From: Thermohalobaculum sp039821125
GTDB lineage: Bacteria > Pseudomonadota > Alphaproteobacteria > Rhodobacterales > Rhodobacteraceae
Reading direction: 5' to 3'
DNA length: 64,000 nucleotides
Assembly: GCA_039821125.1 (NCBI GenBank)
Contig: JBCBOR010000003.1
Location: 62,001-126,000 of the forward strand
Positions 8,085 through 16,465 of the stretch are shown piece after piece; the stretch's first letter is position 1; every line of letters starts with the position of its first letter. The translations under genes and the position numbers were made by a program. Under the pieces are notes generated by a model that worked only from the letters and a program-made list of their open reading frames with translations, searched no databases and had not been told where the DNA came from.

Positions 8085-8642
8085 TCAGAGTTTCTTCAGA
8101 ACCACCTGAGTGTTCGCTGAAAATCTCAGCTCCAGTGCGCTGGCATTGGCTCCGATGAACGCATTCACGGCGCTCACAACGCCATCACCCCACCACTTGC
8201 CAAGCCGGTAATCGTCGGCGCAGATCAGTCCGCCCGGCTTGACCACCCGGTAAGCCGAATCGAGATCCGCGCTCACCGCATCGAAACTGTGATCGCCGTC
8301 GATGTAGATCCAGTCGAGGCTGTTGTCCTTCATCGCCGCAAGGGCCTCGGTTGAAGGCGCGCGGTGGATCACAACAGACCCGTCCGCGATCTGTTCCGCG
8401 AACCGCGTGCACACCGCTGCGTAAACCCCGTCGACGTCTATGCCGCGGTCCGCGCTGTACCAGGCCTCCCGGTGGGACACATCGTCCCGCGCCTGCCATG
8501 GGTCAATCAGGTGCAGCAGACCTGGCCGAGCGCGCCGCAGGATCTCAGCCGAGAGATCGCCTTGCCACACGCCGATTTCCGCGCCGGTACTGCCGGGCGG
8601 GAACATCGACAGAACGATCTCCCGCGCCCGGGCATAGCTCAT
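8085..8642 (-). CDS. Class I SAM-dependent methyltransferase (Methyltransf_24-like)
   Basis: The 185-aa protein has a SAM-binding region GAEIGVWQGDLSAEILRRARP near the N-terminus, an acidic strand LLHLIDPW, and the downstream DWIYIDGDHSFDAVSADLDSAYRVVKPGG-type block characteristic of class I methyltransferases of the TylF/CmcI/Methyltransf_24 group. The substrate is unknown. The start at 8642 (MSYARAREIV) lies 7 bases after the stop of the NlpD-like gene, so it is the last gene of the serS-to-nlpD reverse-strand run. The longer upstream frame is the antisense-like region of the previous gene and is rejected. It converges with the DUF815 gene, with 9 bases between stops. Confidence 0.8.
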   Translation of the reverse strand: MSYARAREIVLSMFPPGSTGAEIGVWQGDLSAEILRRARPGLLHLIDPWQARDDVSHREAWYSADRGIDVDGVYAAVCTRFAEQIADGSVVIHRAPSTEALAAMKDNSLDWIYIDGDHSFDAVSADLDSAYRVVKPGGLICADDYRLGKWWGDGVVSAVNAFIGANASALELRFSANTQVVLKKL

Positions 8643-8649
8643 GCCGGCA

Positions 8650-9885
8650 TCACAGAAACTGTGTCGGGTCCAGGCTCTCTGCGCCGCGGCGCACTTCGAA
8701 GTGCATGCGCGGCTCGGCGGGAGCCGCAGCATTGGACACGATGCCAATCTGCTGTCCGGACCGGACAATGTCGCCCTTGTTGACCAGCACGCCGTCGATG
8801 CGGCCATAGACAGTCAACAGATCGTCCGCATGGCGCACCAGCACGATCGTTCCAAGACCGCCAAGCGATTGCGAGACAAGCGCGACCTCGCCATCCGCCG
8901 CGGCGACAACCGGCGCGCCTGCGGGTGCCGCGAAGTCGACGCCGTCATTGCGCGCGGGGCCCGAGCCCTTGTTGAACCCAACGGCGATCGGACCATCGAC
9001 CGGTTTTTGCAACCGGATGGACGGCGCGGGTGCCGGGGCCGGATCGGTTGCGGTGTTCGCCGCGAGTTGATCGCCGGGCCGCGGAACCGGTGTTTGCGTT
9101 GCGGTTGCGGGATTCGGGACATCGCCTGTCTGATACTGACCGAGATTCGGCGAGGCCAATTCCCGGCCCGGCGCAGGTTCCGGCGGCACGGGTTGCGCAG
9201 AACTTGGCGGCTGGCCCAAAGAGCCATCGTTTTGGATCCCGGTCGAGCGCTTGATCGCAGCCTCGGCCAGATCCGGGGTCCAGCTCGGCTGTGCCTGAGG
9301 CTGCGGCGCTACTGATGGTGCGACAGCCTGGCCAGACGCCGAGGGATTGTTCGACGTGGTTGCCAGCGTCCCGTCCGGAGCAACAGCGGCCCCCGTTCCC
9401 AGCGGCGTTTGCTGGATCGTGCTGGTGGATGGCCCGGTCTGGGTCGCGATAGAGGGGGTCGTCGCTGATGCTGGCGCGACAACCGAGGTGTTCGCCCCCT
9501 CGACGCCATAGCCGCCGGGTCGCGGTGGCAGCACCAACTCGTCTCCTGCGCGCGGGCTGTAGCTGGGCGACAGTCCGTTATAGGCGCCAAGCTCGGAGGC
9601 CGACATCCCGATCCGATCTGCGATCGTCGCGACAGTGTCGCCCGAGCGGGCGATGACGGACTGATATCCGTCGTAGGTCACGATGCCGTTCCCATCAGGC
9701 GCTGCGACCACGCTGTTGTTCAGGGTATTCGATCCGGCGCGCTTTGCGCCGGCATTGGGGTCAGTGCCGCGTACCTCGACCGGTGCCTTGTCCGATGAGC
9801 CACTTGTACAGGCAGCCAGAAGGGCCGCTGCTGCCACGATGCCAAGGCCTGTTAATCTGCGGCCAGTTCCTGCCGGTGTTGTCAT
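8650..9885 (-). CDS. nlpD: NlpD-like lipoprotein: LysM plus degenerate LytM (M23) domain
   Basis: The 411-aa protein has a lipoprotein signal with lipobox LLAAC (Cys26), a LysM domain (about 74-121, YQSVIARSGDTVATIADRIG), a long Pro/Ala/Gln-rich linker, and a C-terminal LytM domain (about 300-411). The LytM metal ligands are degenerate. The usual first His (xHxGxD) is Asn in RNDGVDF, and the usual HxH is RMH in EPRMHFEVR. That matches NlpD/EnvC-type proteins, which activate N-acetylmuramoyl amidases rather than cutting peptidoglycan themselves. It follows surE-pcm, the classic surE-pcm-nlpD arrangement. It probably anchors in the outer membrane and acts in daughter-cell separation. Confidence 0.88.
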   Translation of the reverse strand: MTTPAGTGRRLTGLGIVAAAALLAACTSGSSDKAPVEVRGTDPNAGAKRAGSNTLNNSVVAAPDGNGIVTYDGYQSVIARSGDTVATIADRIGMSASELGAYNGLSPSYSPRAGDELVLPPRPGGYGVEGANTSVVAPASATTPSIATQTGPSTSTIQQTPLGTGAAVAPDGTLATTSNNPSASGQAVAPSVAPQPQAQPSWTPDLAEAAIKRSTGIQNDGSLGQPPSSAQPVPPEPAPGRELASPNLGQYQTGDVPNPATATQTPVPRPGDQLAANTATDPAPAPAPSIRLQKPVDGPIAVGFNKGSGPARNDGVDFAAPAGAPVVAAADGEVALVSQSLGGLGTIVLVRHADDLLTVYGRIDGVLVNKGDIVRSGQQIGIVSNAAAPAEPRMHFEVRRGAESLDPTQFL

Positions 9886-9909
9886 TGTCCTGCCTCTCCA
9901 ACGCTCTGA

Positions 9910-10599
9910 TCAATGGCGGTGGTCGTTGTCCATCGGGTCGGGGATCCCCTCGACCAGCGGCACGAACAGCACCTCGCTCAGTTCCTGATAAGCCAGACCA
10001 TTTTCGGTCTTTTCTATCCTTATCAGCTGTTGCACATCATCTGATTGTCCAACAGGCAGCACCATTATGCCACCTGGACGCAATTGTTCCAACAGTGTCG
10101 ACGGCGGATCTTCTGCGGCTGCCGTCACGATGATCCGGTCGAAGGGCGCCTGTTCGGGCCATCCACGGGTGCCATCGCCGGTCTTGATCGTCACGTTGGA
10201 AAGCTCGAGGGTCGTCATACGAGACCGAGCGGTCAGCGCGAGGTCGCGATGGCGCTCGACCGAATAGACCCGCCGGGCCAGATGGGCCAGGATCGCCGCC
10301 TGATACCCTGAGCCCGAGCCGATCTCGAGCACCTTGCAGCGCGGTGTAACCTCCAACGCCTGCGTCATGATCCCGACGACCGACGGCTGCGAGATTGTCT
10401 GCCCGCATGTGATCGGCAACGCGCTGTCCGCATAGGCCCGGTCGCGGAAGGTCGTCTCGACAAACACCTCGCGCGGGGTGCGTTCAAAGGCGGTCAGCAC
10501 GGCCTTGTTCGTGACCCCGTAGCGGCGCAGATTGAAGAGGAGCTGCATCACCTCTTCATCGCGCGCGGTGGGTGACATGGTGCTGTCCCCCGCGATCAT
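9910..10599 (-). CDS. pcm: Protein-L-isoaspartate O-methyltransferase
   Basis: PCM methylates isoaspartyl residues in damaged proteins so that they can be repaired. The 229-aa protein has the PCMT signatures: ADSALPITCGQTISQPSVV (substrate-binding region with ISQP), SAM-binding motif VLEIGSGSGYQAAILAHLA, and the DRIIVTAAAEDPP motif. The start at 10599 overlaps the surE stop in ATGA, which argues for translational coupling; a second ATG (MSPTARDEE) lies at 10578. It is followed 24 bases later by the NlpD-like gene. Confidence 0.93.
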   Translation of the reverse strand: MIAGDSTMSPTARDEEVMQLLFNLRRYGVTNKAVLTAFERTPREVFVETTFRDRAYADSALPITCGQTISQPSVVGIMTQALEVTPRCKVLEIGSGSGYQAAILAHLARRVYSVERHRDLALTARSRMTTLELSNVTIKTGDGTRGWPEQAPFDRIIVTAAAEDPPSTLLEQLRPGGIMVLPVGQSDDVQQLIRIEKTENGLAYQELSEVLFVPLVEGIPDPMDNDHRH

Positions 10600-11402
10600 T
10601 CCGCCGCGCCCTGCAGAGGCCGGGTCTCGGCGTCAAGAATGGCGCGCGCTTCCTCTATCAGATCGGTGGCGGTCAACTGTGGGCGGAGCGGCGTGATGGT
10701 GATCCAGCCGTCGATCAGCATCCGCGCGTCCGAACCCTCGGGGGCTGATATGTTCGCGGTGCGATGGCGCAGAAAGTTGAAGGTCCGGTTGTTTGCAGCG
10801 GTGTGGGTCTCGACATCAAAAGTTGCCTGCTCGCGGATGCCCTGGGGGCAAACCGTTGTTCCGGCGACATTTTCTGCGGCGACAGCCGGGAAGTTCACAT
10901 TGTAGAACACGGTGTCGGGGCAGGGCATGCGCAGCACCCTGCGCACGGCCTCGGCTCCATGCGCCCGGCTTGCTGACCAGACATCGCTCGGAGCCCCCTC
11001 GGCAGAACTGTAGAACTGGCTGAGCGCAATGGACCGGACGCGGCCGAGCCCGCCCTCCATGGCCGCGCCGGCGGTGCCGGAGTAGACGACATCCTCGGCC
11101 ACGTTGTGACCACGGTTCACCCCCGAGATCACCAGATCGGGCGGCGTTTCCTTCAGAACCCGGCGCAGGCCAACCAGCACGCAGTCCGCGGGATAGCCGT
11201 CGAGCGAGAATCGCCTGTCGTCAAGCTGGGTCAGGCGGGTTGGTGCGGTGTAGGAGACGCAATGGCCGACGCCGGAGCGTTCCTGGTCAGGGGCCACGAC
11301 CCAGACCTCTCCGTCCGGGCCAGCGATGTCCGCCGCGATGCCCTCGGCAATCGTCAGGCCAGGTGCCGTGATCCCGTCATCGTTTGTTACCAGAATCCGC
11401 AC
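10596..11402 (-). CDS. surE: 5'/3'-nucleotidase SurE
   Basis: SurE is a metal-dependent survival phosphatase that removes phosphate from nucleoside monophosphates. The 268-aa protein begins RILVTNDDGITAPGL, with the DD metal pair, and contains the ISGVNRGHNVAEDVVYSGTAGAAMEG block of the family. The start is GTG at 11402, preceded by GGGAGCGAG; upstream codons in the same frame do not resemble SurE. It is part of the serS - lipoprotein - surE - pcm - nlpD run and overlaps pcm by four bases. Confidence 0.95.
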   Translation of the reverse strand: MRILVTNDDGITAPGLTIAEGIAADIAGPDGEVWVVAPDQERSGVGHCVSYTAPTRLTQLDDRRFSLDGYPADCVLVGLRRVLKETPPDLVISGVNRGHNVAEDVVYSGTAGAAMEGGLGRVRSIALSQFYSSAEGAPSDVWSASRAHGAEAVRRVLRMPCPDTVFYNVNFPAVAAENVAGTTVCPQGIREQATFDVETHTAANNRTFNFLRHRTANISAPEGSDARMLIDGWITITPLRPQLTATDLIEEARAILDAETRPLQGAAE

Positions 11403-11521
11403 TTGCTCGCTCCCGCACCCGCGCCCTCGGGTGCTTTGTAGGAGCACAGCCAGACGAGGTCCAGCGCGCGCTGCCCCTCGCGACGGATTTTATGCGCGTC
11501 GCCGTTGCGCGATGCGGGTGT

Positions 11522-12358
11522 CTACCGCGCGTAGCCCTGGATTTGCCTCAGCGCTGCCGAACGTGCCCCCGCGAGATCGGCCGTGGTGTAGGTGCCGGGA
11601 TTGAGGGTTACGTCCACGGTCAGATCGCCGGGCAGCGTATCGATCAGGTTGCACCCCTGGATCTTTCGCTCCTGCAAGGTGCAGCGGGCCGCAAGGGGGC
11701 CGCCCGTGTTGAGCTTCTGCGAACGATCCGTTGTGATCACATACATCACCGGCGTCTCGCGATTGCGCAGCGTCTCGGTCCCAACGCAGGCGAGCAGATC
11801 GCCACTCAACTCGCGGCAATTGTTCGTTGGTTCCTGCTGCAGCTTCTCGGTCAGCGCGGCAAACTGCTCGGTCATGCCCGGCGTCGCTCGAACCAGACCT
11901 GCGGTGCCCTCCAGCAGCGGATGGGCGAAGCGATCGTTGATCACGAGAAGCACTGTATCAAGCGGTGCCTCAGGGCAACCCGCACCATTTGCGGCCTGAC
12001 GTTCCAGCTCGCGCGTTGCGTCTTCCTTCCGGATTGGCGGTCTCAGCGTGCTTGGAATTGCTTCGACAATCACGCCGCTTGGCACGCCAAGGCGCGCGCC
12101 TCCGACTTTGAAAAAGACCTTTTCATCAGCTGGTTGCGAGCAGTTGCTGATGTTTATCCTTTTTCTGGGCGTCGTTGCCTGACCGGTCGATGCCTGCGGT
12201 GTGCCCTGCTGCGCGGTTGCGGCGGGTTGCTGGGTCGAGGCCGTTGCGGTCGTCGTATCGCTGCCGCCATCTGCACAGGCCGACAAGGCCAGCACTGCCG
12301 CAAAACCGATGGACGCGGGGGCACCGCGGCGGAATGTGAAAAACGAAGCTTTTGTCAT
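11522..12358 (-). CDS. Lipoprotein of unknown function
   Basis: The 278-aa protein has an N-terminal signal ending in lipobox ALSAC (Cys about 28), then a Ser/Thr/Ala/Gln low-complexity linker (about 30-65). A folded part follows, with four or more further cysteines (ISNCSQP, GAGCPEAP, NNCREL, LLACVG, ARCTL, QGCNL), so disulfides are likely. I do not recognise the family. It lies between serS and surE in the same direction, a position where Rhodobacteraceae often carry a hypothetical gene. It is probably a periplasmic or outer-membrane-anchored protein. Confidence 0.8.
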   Translation of the reverse strand: MTKASFFTFRRGAPASIGFAAVLALSACADGGSDTTTATASTQQPAATAQQGTPQASTGQATTPRKRINISNCSQPADEKVFFKVGGARLGVPSGVIVEAIPSTLRPPIRKEDATRELERQAANGAGCPEAPLDTVLLVINDRFAHPLLEGTAGLVRATPGMTEQFAALTEKLQQEPTNNCRELSGDLLACVGTETLRNRETPVMYVITTDRSQKLNTGGPLAARCTLQERKIQGCNLIDTLPGDLTVDVTLNPGTYTTADLAGARSAALRQIQGYAR

Positions 12359-12435
12359 GTACAGCCTTCTCTTTCCTGCCCTGTGACGCCTACGCTTGAG
12401 CTACAGTTTGTCGTCACGAATGCCAGACTCTCCAA

Positions 12436-13725
12436 TTAACCAAATTCACCATTTGGTGTGATCTGTGCCGCATCCCGGAGGTATGGCCGGAGCGCGTTGG
12501 GTAGCGTGATGGCGCCGTCGTGTTCCTGATAGTTCTCCAGAACCGCGATCAGCGTTCTGCCAACCGCCAACCCCGATCCGTTTAACGTGTGGACGAACTC
12601 TGGCCGTTTCTCGCCAGTGCGACGGAACCGCGCATTCATGCGCCGGGCCTGGAAGTCGCCGCAGACCGAGCATGAACTGATCTCGCGGTACGTGTTCTGT
12701 CCCGGCAACCAGACCTCGATATCGTGAGTTCGACGCGATCCAAAGCCGAGATCGCATGTACAGAGCGCGACGGTTCGGTAGGGCAGGTCGAGTTTCTCCA
12801 GGATCGCCTCGGCGCTGCGGGTCATGGCGTCAAGCTCGGACAGACTGTCCTCCGGTGTCGTCACGCTGACCATCTCGACTTTTTCGAACTGGTGCTGTCG
12901 GAGCATACCGGTCGTATCACGCCCGGCACTGCCAGCCTCCGACCGGAAACAGTGGCTGTGCCCGGTCAGGCGGATTGGCAGCTGTGCTTCGTCGAGGATG
13001 GTCTCGCGCACCGTGTTGGTCAGCGTGACCTCATTGGTCGGAACCAGCCATCGTCCATCGGTGGTGACGTAACTGTCCTCGGCAAACTTTGGAAGCTGGC
13101 CTGTGCCGACCATGATCTCCTCGCGCACGAGGAACGGTGTCCAGACTTCCTCGCGCCCGTTCTCCACATGGGTGTCCAGCATCAGCTGAACGATCGCCCG
13201 GTTCAGCTTGGCAACTGCGCCGCGCATCACGACGAAGCGCGAGCCGGACAGCGTCGCTGCGGTCGCAAAGTCCAGAGCAGTTGAGACGCCCGCAATCTCG
13301 AAATGTTCCTTCGGATCGAAGTCAAACGCCCGCGGGGTGCCCCAGCGGCGCAGTTCGACATTGTCATCTTCATCCGCGCCATCGGGGACCGTGTCGAGCG
13401 GCGCGTTTGGCAGCGACATCAGGATATCGTTCAGTCGGCGGTCCTCGGTATCAGCTTCCTCGCCAAGCCGGGCGATCTCATCTTTCTTGTCAGCGACCAG
13501 AGTGCGCAGGCGCTCGAACTCAGCGTCATCGCCGCGGGCTTTCGCCTGCCCAACGTCCTTCGAGACGGCGTTGCGCTCGGCCTGTGCCTTTTCCGAGGCG
13601 GTGATCTTTTCGCGCCGCGCGGTGTCGATGGCCAGGATCTCCGCCGAGATCGGCGAGAGACCACGCCGCGCCATCATGGCGTCAAAAGCGTCCGGGGCCT
13701 CGCGGATCAGGCGGATATCGTGCAT
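12436..13725 (-). CDS. serS: Seryl-tRNA synthetase
   Basis: This class II synthetase charges tRNA-Ser. The 429-aa protein starts MHDIRLIREAPDAFDAMMARRG and has the N-terminal coiled-coil arm (about 25-105, rich in Ala/Glu/Lys). A catalytic domain follows, with motif 2 HCFRSEAGSAGRDTTGMLRQHQFEKVEM and motif 3 NGSGLAVGRTLIAVLENYQ. The length is normal. It is first in the reverse-strand series that includes the lipoprotein, surE, pcm and nlpD-like genes. No tRNA gene was found beside it. Confidence 0.97.
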   Translation of the reverse strand: MHDIRLIREAPDAFDAMMARRGLSPISAEILAIDTARREKITASEKAQAERNAVSKDVGQAKARGDDAEFERLRTLVADKKDEIARLGEEADTEDRRLNDILMSLPNAPLDTVPDGADEDDNVELRRWGTPRAFDFDPKEHFEIAGVSTALDFATAATLSGSRFVVMRGAVAKLNRAIVQLMLDTHVENGREEVWTPFLVREEIMVGTGQLPKFAEDSYVTTDGRWLVPTNEVTLTNTVRETILDEAQLPIRLTGHSHCFRSEAGSAGRDTTGMLRQHQFEKVEMVSVTTPEDSLSELDAMTRSAEAILEKLDLPYRTVALCTCDLGFGSRRTHDIEVWLPGQNTYREISSCSVCGDFQARRMNARFRRTGEKRPEFVHTLNGSGLAVGRTLIAVLENYQEHDGAITLPNALRPYLRDAAQITPNGEFG

Positions 13726-13797
13726 TGGCGTAGTCTCCCTGCTGGATGAGGCAGGGTTATGCCCGATTGAAACGGCGAGCGCTAGCGGGTGCGAACG

Positions 13798-14076
13798 CTA
13801 TTCGTCGGCAGGCGTTGCGGTGGAAACGGAGGGCGATGTTTCGACGGCATTTGGCACCTTCACATCGTCCGCACGGTAGCGTTCGATCGACGTGATCGCC
13901 CGGTCCGAATCCACTGGCACAGGGCGCGAGCCGGGCGGGCGGGGATCGATGATATGTGCCGCCATATTGGTGCGCACCGCGGTCCCATGAGTGGGGAAAC
14001 TGATGGGCTTTTGATAGCGCGCGGTGTCGCAGGCGACGAGCGCAACGACAGCCGCAAGTGTGAGATACCTTACCAT
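13798..14076 (-). CDS. Small CpaD-like pilus-assembly lipoprotein
   Basis: The 92-aa protein has a lipoprotein signal (VVALVAC, Cys16) and no room for the usual large CpaD body. The segment THGTAVRTNMAAHIIDPRPPGSR followed by RAITSIERYR resembles the C-terminal region of CpaD (a GxAxxxNLAAxVxxPxDL... pattern ending in an ERYR-like stretch), from memory of that family. It is therefore probably a short CpaD relative that assists the secretin. It overlaps the 3' end of cpaC by seven bases and is the last gene of the Tad cluster. The acidic C-terminal tail is Ser/Thr/Ala rich. Confidence 0.6.
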   Translation of the reverse strand: MVRYLTLAAVVALVACDTARYQKPISFPTHGTAVRTNMAAHIIDPRPPGSRPVPVDSDRAITSIERYRADDVKVPNAVETSPSVSTATPADE

Positions 14077-15458
14077 GACGAAAATCCGTGCGGGCCGGAG
14101 AACCCGGCAGAATCATGCAAATGGGGGTCGATGGCTGACCGATCTTCGACCAGGCCGTCGAGGAACAATTGCCGCTCGCTCGGCGATGTAAATCCGGGCG
14201 TGAGCAACTGACCATCACCAACCGGCTGTGCGAGATACGGGGTCACGATCATCACCAACTCGGTCTGACCGTTCTGGTATTGCGTGCTGCGGGTCAACGC
14301 GCCAAGCACCGGCAGATCGCCGAGAAACGGGATCTGCTTGACCTGGTTCGTGTAGTTCTCGCTGAGCAGACCCGCGATGGCAAAGCTTTGGGCGTTGCGC
14401 AATTCGACCGTGGTCGAGGCGCGGCGGACGACCAGACCCGGCACGCGCACACCGATCAGCTCGAAGTCCGACGTTTCGTCCGGCTCGCTGACCTCCATGA
14501 AGAGTTTGATGTTCATCAAATCGCCAGTCAGCACCGTTGGCGTGAAGGACAGGCCCACCCCGAATTTCTTGAACTCGATCGTAACCTCCCCATCCTCCGC
14601 GCCGACGGGAATAGGGAACTCGCCCCCTGCCAGGAACTCGGCGGTGTCGCCGGACAGGGCGACGAGAGTGGGTTCTGCCAGTGTTCGAACAGCGCCCTTG
14701 TCTTCAAGCAGATCGAGAATGCCGGTGATATCGACGCTGCCTGCCGCGACGTTCAGCCCGAGTTGGGCAAGAGATGGCGGCGAAGCAATCACGCTGACAA
14801 TGTCGCCGAACAGCGTCAGCGCACCGCCGCCGCCTTGTCCGGAGGCATTGATCCCAAGCCGCTTCACAACATCGCGGCGCATCTCGACGAACTTCACGGC
14901 CAGCAGAACCTGCTGACTGCCGCGGACCTGCATCAGGTTCGACACGGCATCCGGCGCAAAACGGCTGGCGATGGTCATGGCGTTCGACGCCGCCGTCCCG
15001 CTGGAGACAGTGCCTGACAGGACGATCCCGTCATGGGCGGCGCGCACAGCGATTCGCTCCGCCGGGAGCACGGCGTGCAGCATCTGTTTCAGCCGGGCGA
15101 CGTCATGCACGACGTTGATGTCGACAACGGCGATGATCCGCCCCGACTCTTCGGTCAATGTGACCGAGGTCGACCCGAAGTTCCGACCGAACACGTAAAG
15201 TGCCCGGTCACCAAGGACCTGAACATCGGCAATTTCGGGATTACCAACCGCAACCTCGAGGAATGGTCGGTCCGACCGGATCACATCGCTTTTGTTGATC
15301 GGGATCTCGACCGCGAGACCTCCGGATCGTCCGTGGCTCGAGATGCCAAGCCAGCGATTCTGAGCCATCGCGTCTGTTGCGACCACCACGATGAACAGGA
15401 GCAACACCGCGGCCTGTCCCAATGCCCGACACAGTCCAGCCGATCCGACGTTTTGCAT
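14070..15458 (-). CDS. cpaC: Tad pilus secretin CpaC (RcpA)
   Basis: CpaC forms the outer-membrane channel of Flp/Tad pili. The 462-aa protein has a signal peptide (cleaved after VATDAMAQ, about residue 33) and a pilus-formation N-terminal domain, where LAVEIPINKSDVIRSDRPF and VADVQVLGDRALYV-like VQVLGDRALYVFGRN are visible. A BON-like region and the secretin core follow, with VEIKKFGVGLSFTPTVL-like FKKFGVGLSFTPTVL and the terminal VPFLGDLPVLGALTR-type motif (QIPFLGDLPVLGALTRSTQYQ). The start at 15458 has GAGAGGTG upstream. It lies 102 bases downstream of the TadE-like gene. Confidence 0.92.
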   Translation of the reverse strand: MQNVGSAGLCRALGQAAVLLLFIVVVATDAMAQNRWLGISSHGRSGGLAVEIPINKSDVIRSDRPFLEVAVGNPEIADVQVLGDRALYVFGRNFGSTSVTLTEESGRIIAVVDINVVHDVARLKQMLHAVLPAERIAVRAAHDGIVLSGTVSSGTAASNAMTIASRFAPDAVSNLMQVRGSQQVLLAVKFVEMRRDVVKRLGINASGQGGGGALTLFGDIVSVIASPPSLAQLGLNVAAGSVDITGILDLLEDKGAVRTLAEPTLVALSGDTAEFLAGGEFPIPVGAEDGEVTIEFKKFGVGLSFTPTVLTGDLMNIKLFMEVSEPDETSDFELIGVRVPGLVVRRASTTVELRNAQSFAIAGLLSENYTNQVKQIPFLGDLPVLGALTRSTQYQNGQTELVMIVTPYLAQPVGDGQLLTPGFTSPSERQLFLDGLVEDRSAIDPHLHDSAGFSGPHGFSSW

Positions 15459-15560
15459 GGGCACCTCTCGCTCCCGGCACACCGACCTGCGCCGTTCCGG
15501 TTCGAAGCAGGCTTAACCATAAATGCTTAGCGAATGGTTGTGGCTTGGCAGCGAGGCGGC

Positions 15561-15968
15561 CTATCCGTGCGGAACCCGGCGCGTGACCGACAGCAGAAAG
15601 GCGTCCGGTACGATGTTCGGCACGAACAGCGTGACGGGGTAGGTGATCGTGACAACCCGGTAGGTGTCGAGCGCAACCCTTTCCGTCGCGATGGAGACGA
15701 TGAGATAATCGGATGTGCCTGCGTCGAACTCGGAGCGGATGGTCGTCTCGAGATCTGCGTTGGTGACAGCCGAGTTCAGCAGAACCGACCGCGCGGCCCG
15801 ATCTGCCAGGAATGACAACTGGTTCTTGATGTAGAGCGTACGCCCGAAGTCAACGATGCCGATCAGCAACGCCACGAGCACGACGCTGATGATCGAGAAT
15901 TCCACCGCCGCGGCGCCCCGTTGATCCCGACGAAAGCCGCAAAGCCAACAGTGTCGTCGCCTGGTCAT
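15561..15968 (-). CDS. TadE-family pseudopilin
   Basis: The 135-aa protein has a basic N-terminus, then RG/AAAVEFSIISVVLVALLIGIVDFGRTLY, the class III prepilin pattern with Glu at +5 (here VEF) and a long hydrophobic helix. The C-terminal part is a small periplasmic domain. TadE/TadF pseudopilins are processed by the TadV/CpaA peptidase and take part in Flp pilus assembly. It overlaps the upstream TadE/TadG-like gene by four bases (ATGA at 15965-15968), so the two are translationally coupled. Confidence 0.85.
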   Translation of the reverse strand: MTRRRHCWLCGFRRDQRGAAAVEFSIISVVLVALLIGIVDFGRTLYIKNQLSFLADRAARSVLLNSAVTNADLETTIRSEFDAGTSDYLIVSIATERVALDTYRVVTITYPVTLFVPNIVPDAFLLSVTRRVPHG

Positions 15969-16465
15969 TCTGCGATCACCGACATCTGTCCGGTGATGGT
16001 GTAACCGGTCAGCAGAACGCCCTTGAACGTCTTTTGAGCCGAGAGGTCATAGAAGCGGTCGGGCGCGCCGATGCCGGTGCAGATCAGCGAGCAGTCCACG
16101 ACCACGGTCATCGCATCGGGACAAACGCAATACTGCGAGACCGCAACGGACAGCTGATCGCCGACAGGCGGGCCTGAAGCAATCGTGAAGTTGGCCTCAG
16201 CGGTTGTCTCGATCACCGATTTGACGACGAGCTCGTTTTTCGCGCCGATCGCAGACTGCGCGCCCGCGCGCAATGCCTGCGAGATCATCATCTTGTCATG
16301 GGCCATCATGCCGGCATCGACGGTTGCGATCGCGCCCATGGTCAGGAACGGGGCGAGCAGCGAGAACTCGACCGCCGAGATACCGGCCTTGTCGCGAAGG
16401 AACCGGTTGATCGCGCGGCGCCATCCGAATTTTGGACGGGCAGGAGACATCATACGGCCCGACAT
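15965..16465 (-). CDS. TadE/TadG-like pilus assembly protein
   Basis: The 166-aa protein has a basic N-terminus (MSGRMMSPARPKFGWRR) and KAG/ISAVEFSLLAPFLTMGAIATVDAG, a TadE/TadG-type processing site and membrane helix. The periplasmic part carries cysteines in QYCVCPDAM and VVDCSLICTG. It is shorter than full TadG, and the vWA domain of TadG is absent. The start at 16465 overlaps the cpaE stop as ATGA; the longer frame upstream is cpaE antiphase sequence and is rejected. It probably acts as a minor pseudopilin. Confidence 0.8.
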   Translation of the reverse strand: MSGRMMSPARPKFGWRRAINRFLRDKAGISAVEFSLLAPFLTMGAIATVDAGMMAHDKMMISQALRAGAQSAIGAKNELVVKSVIETTAEANFTIASGPPVGDQLSVAVSQYCVCPDAMTVVVDCSLICTGIGAPDRFYDLSAQKTFKGVLLTGYTITGQMSVIAE

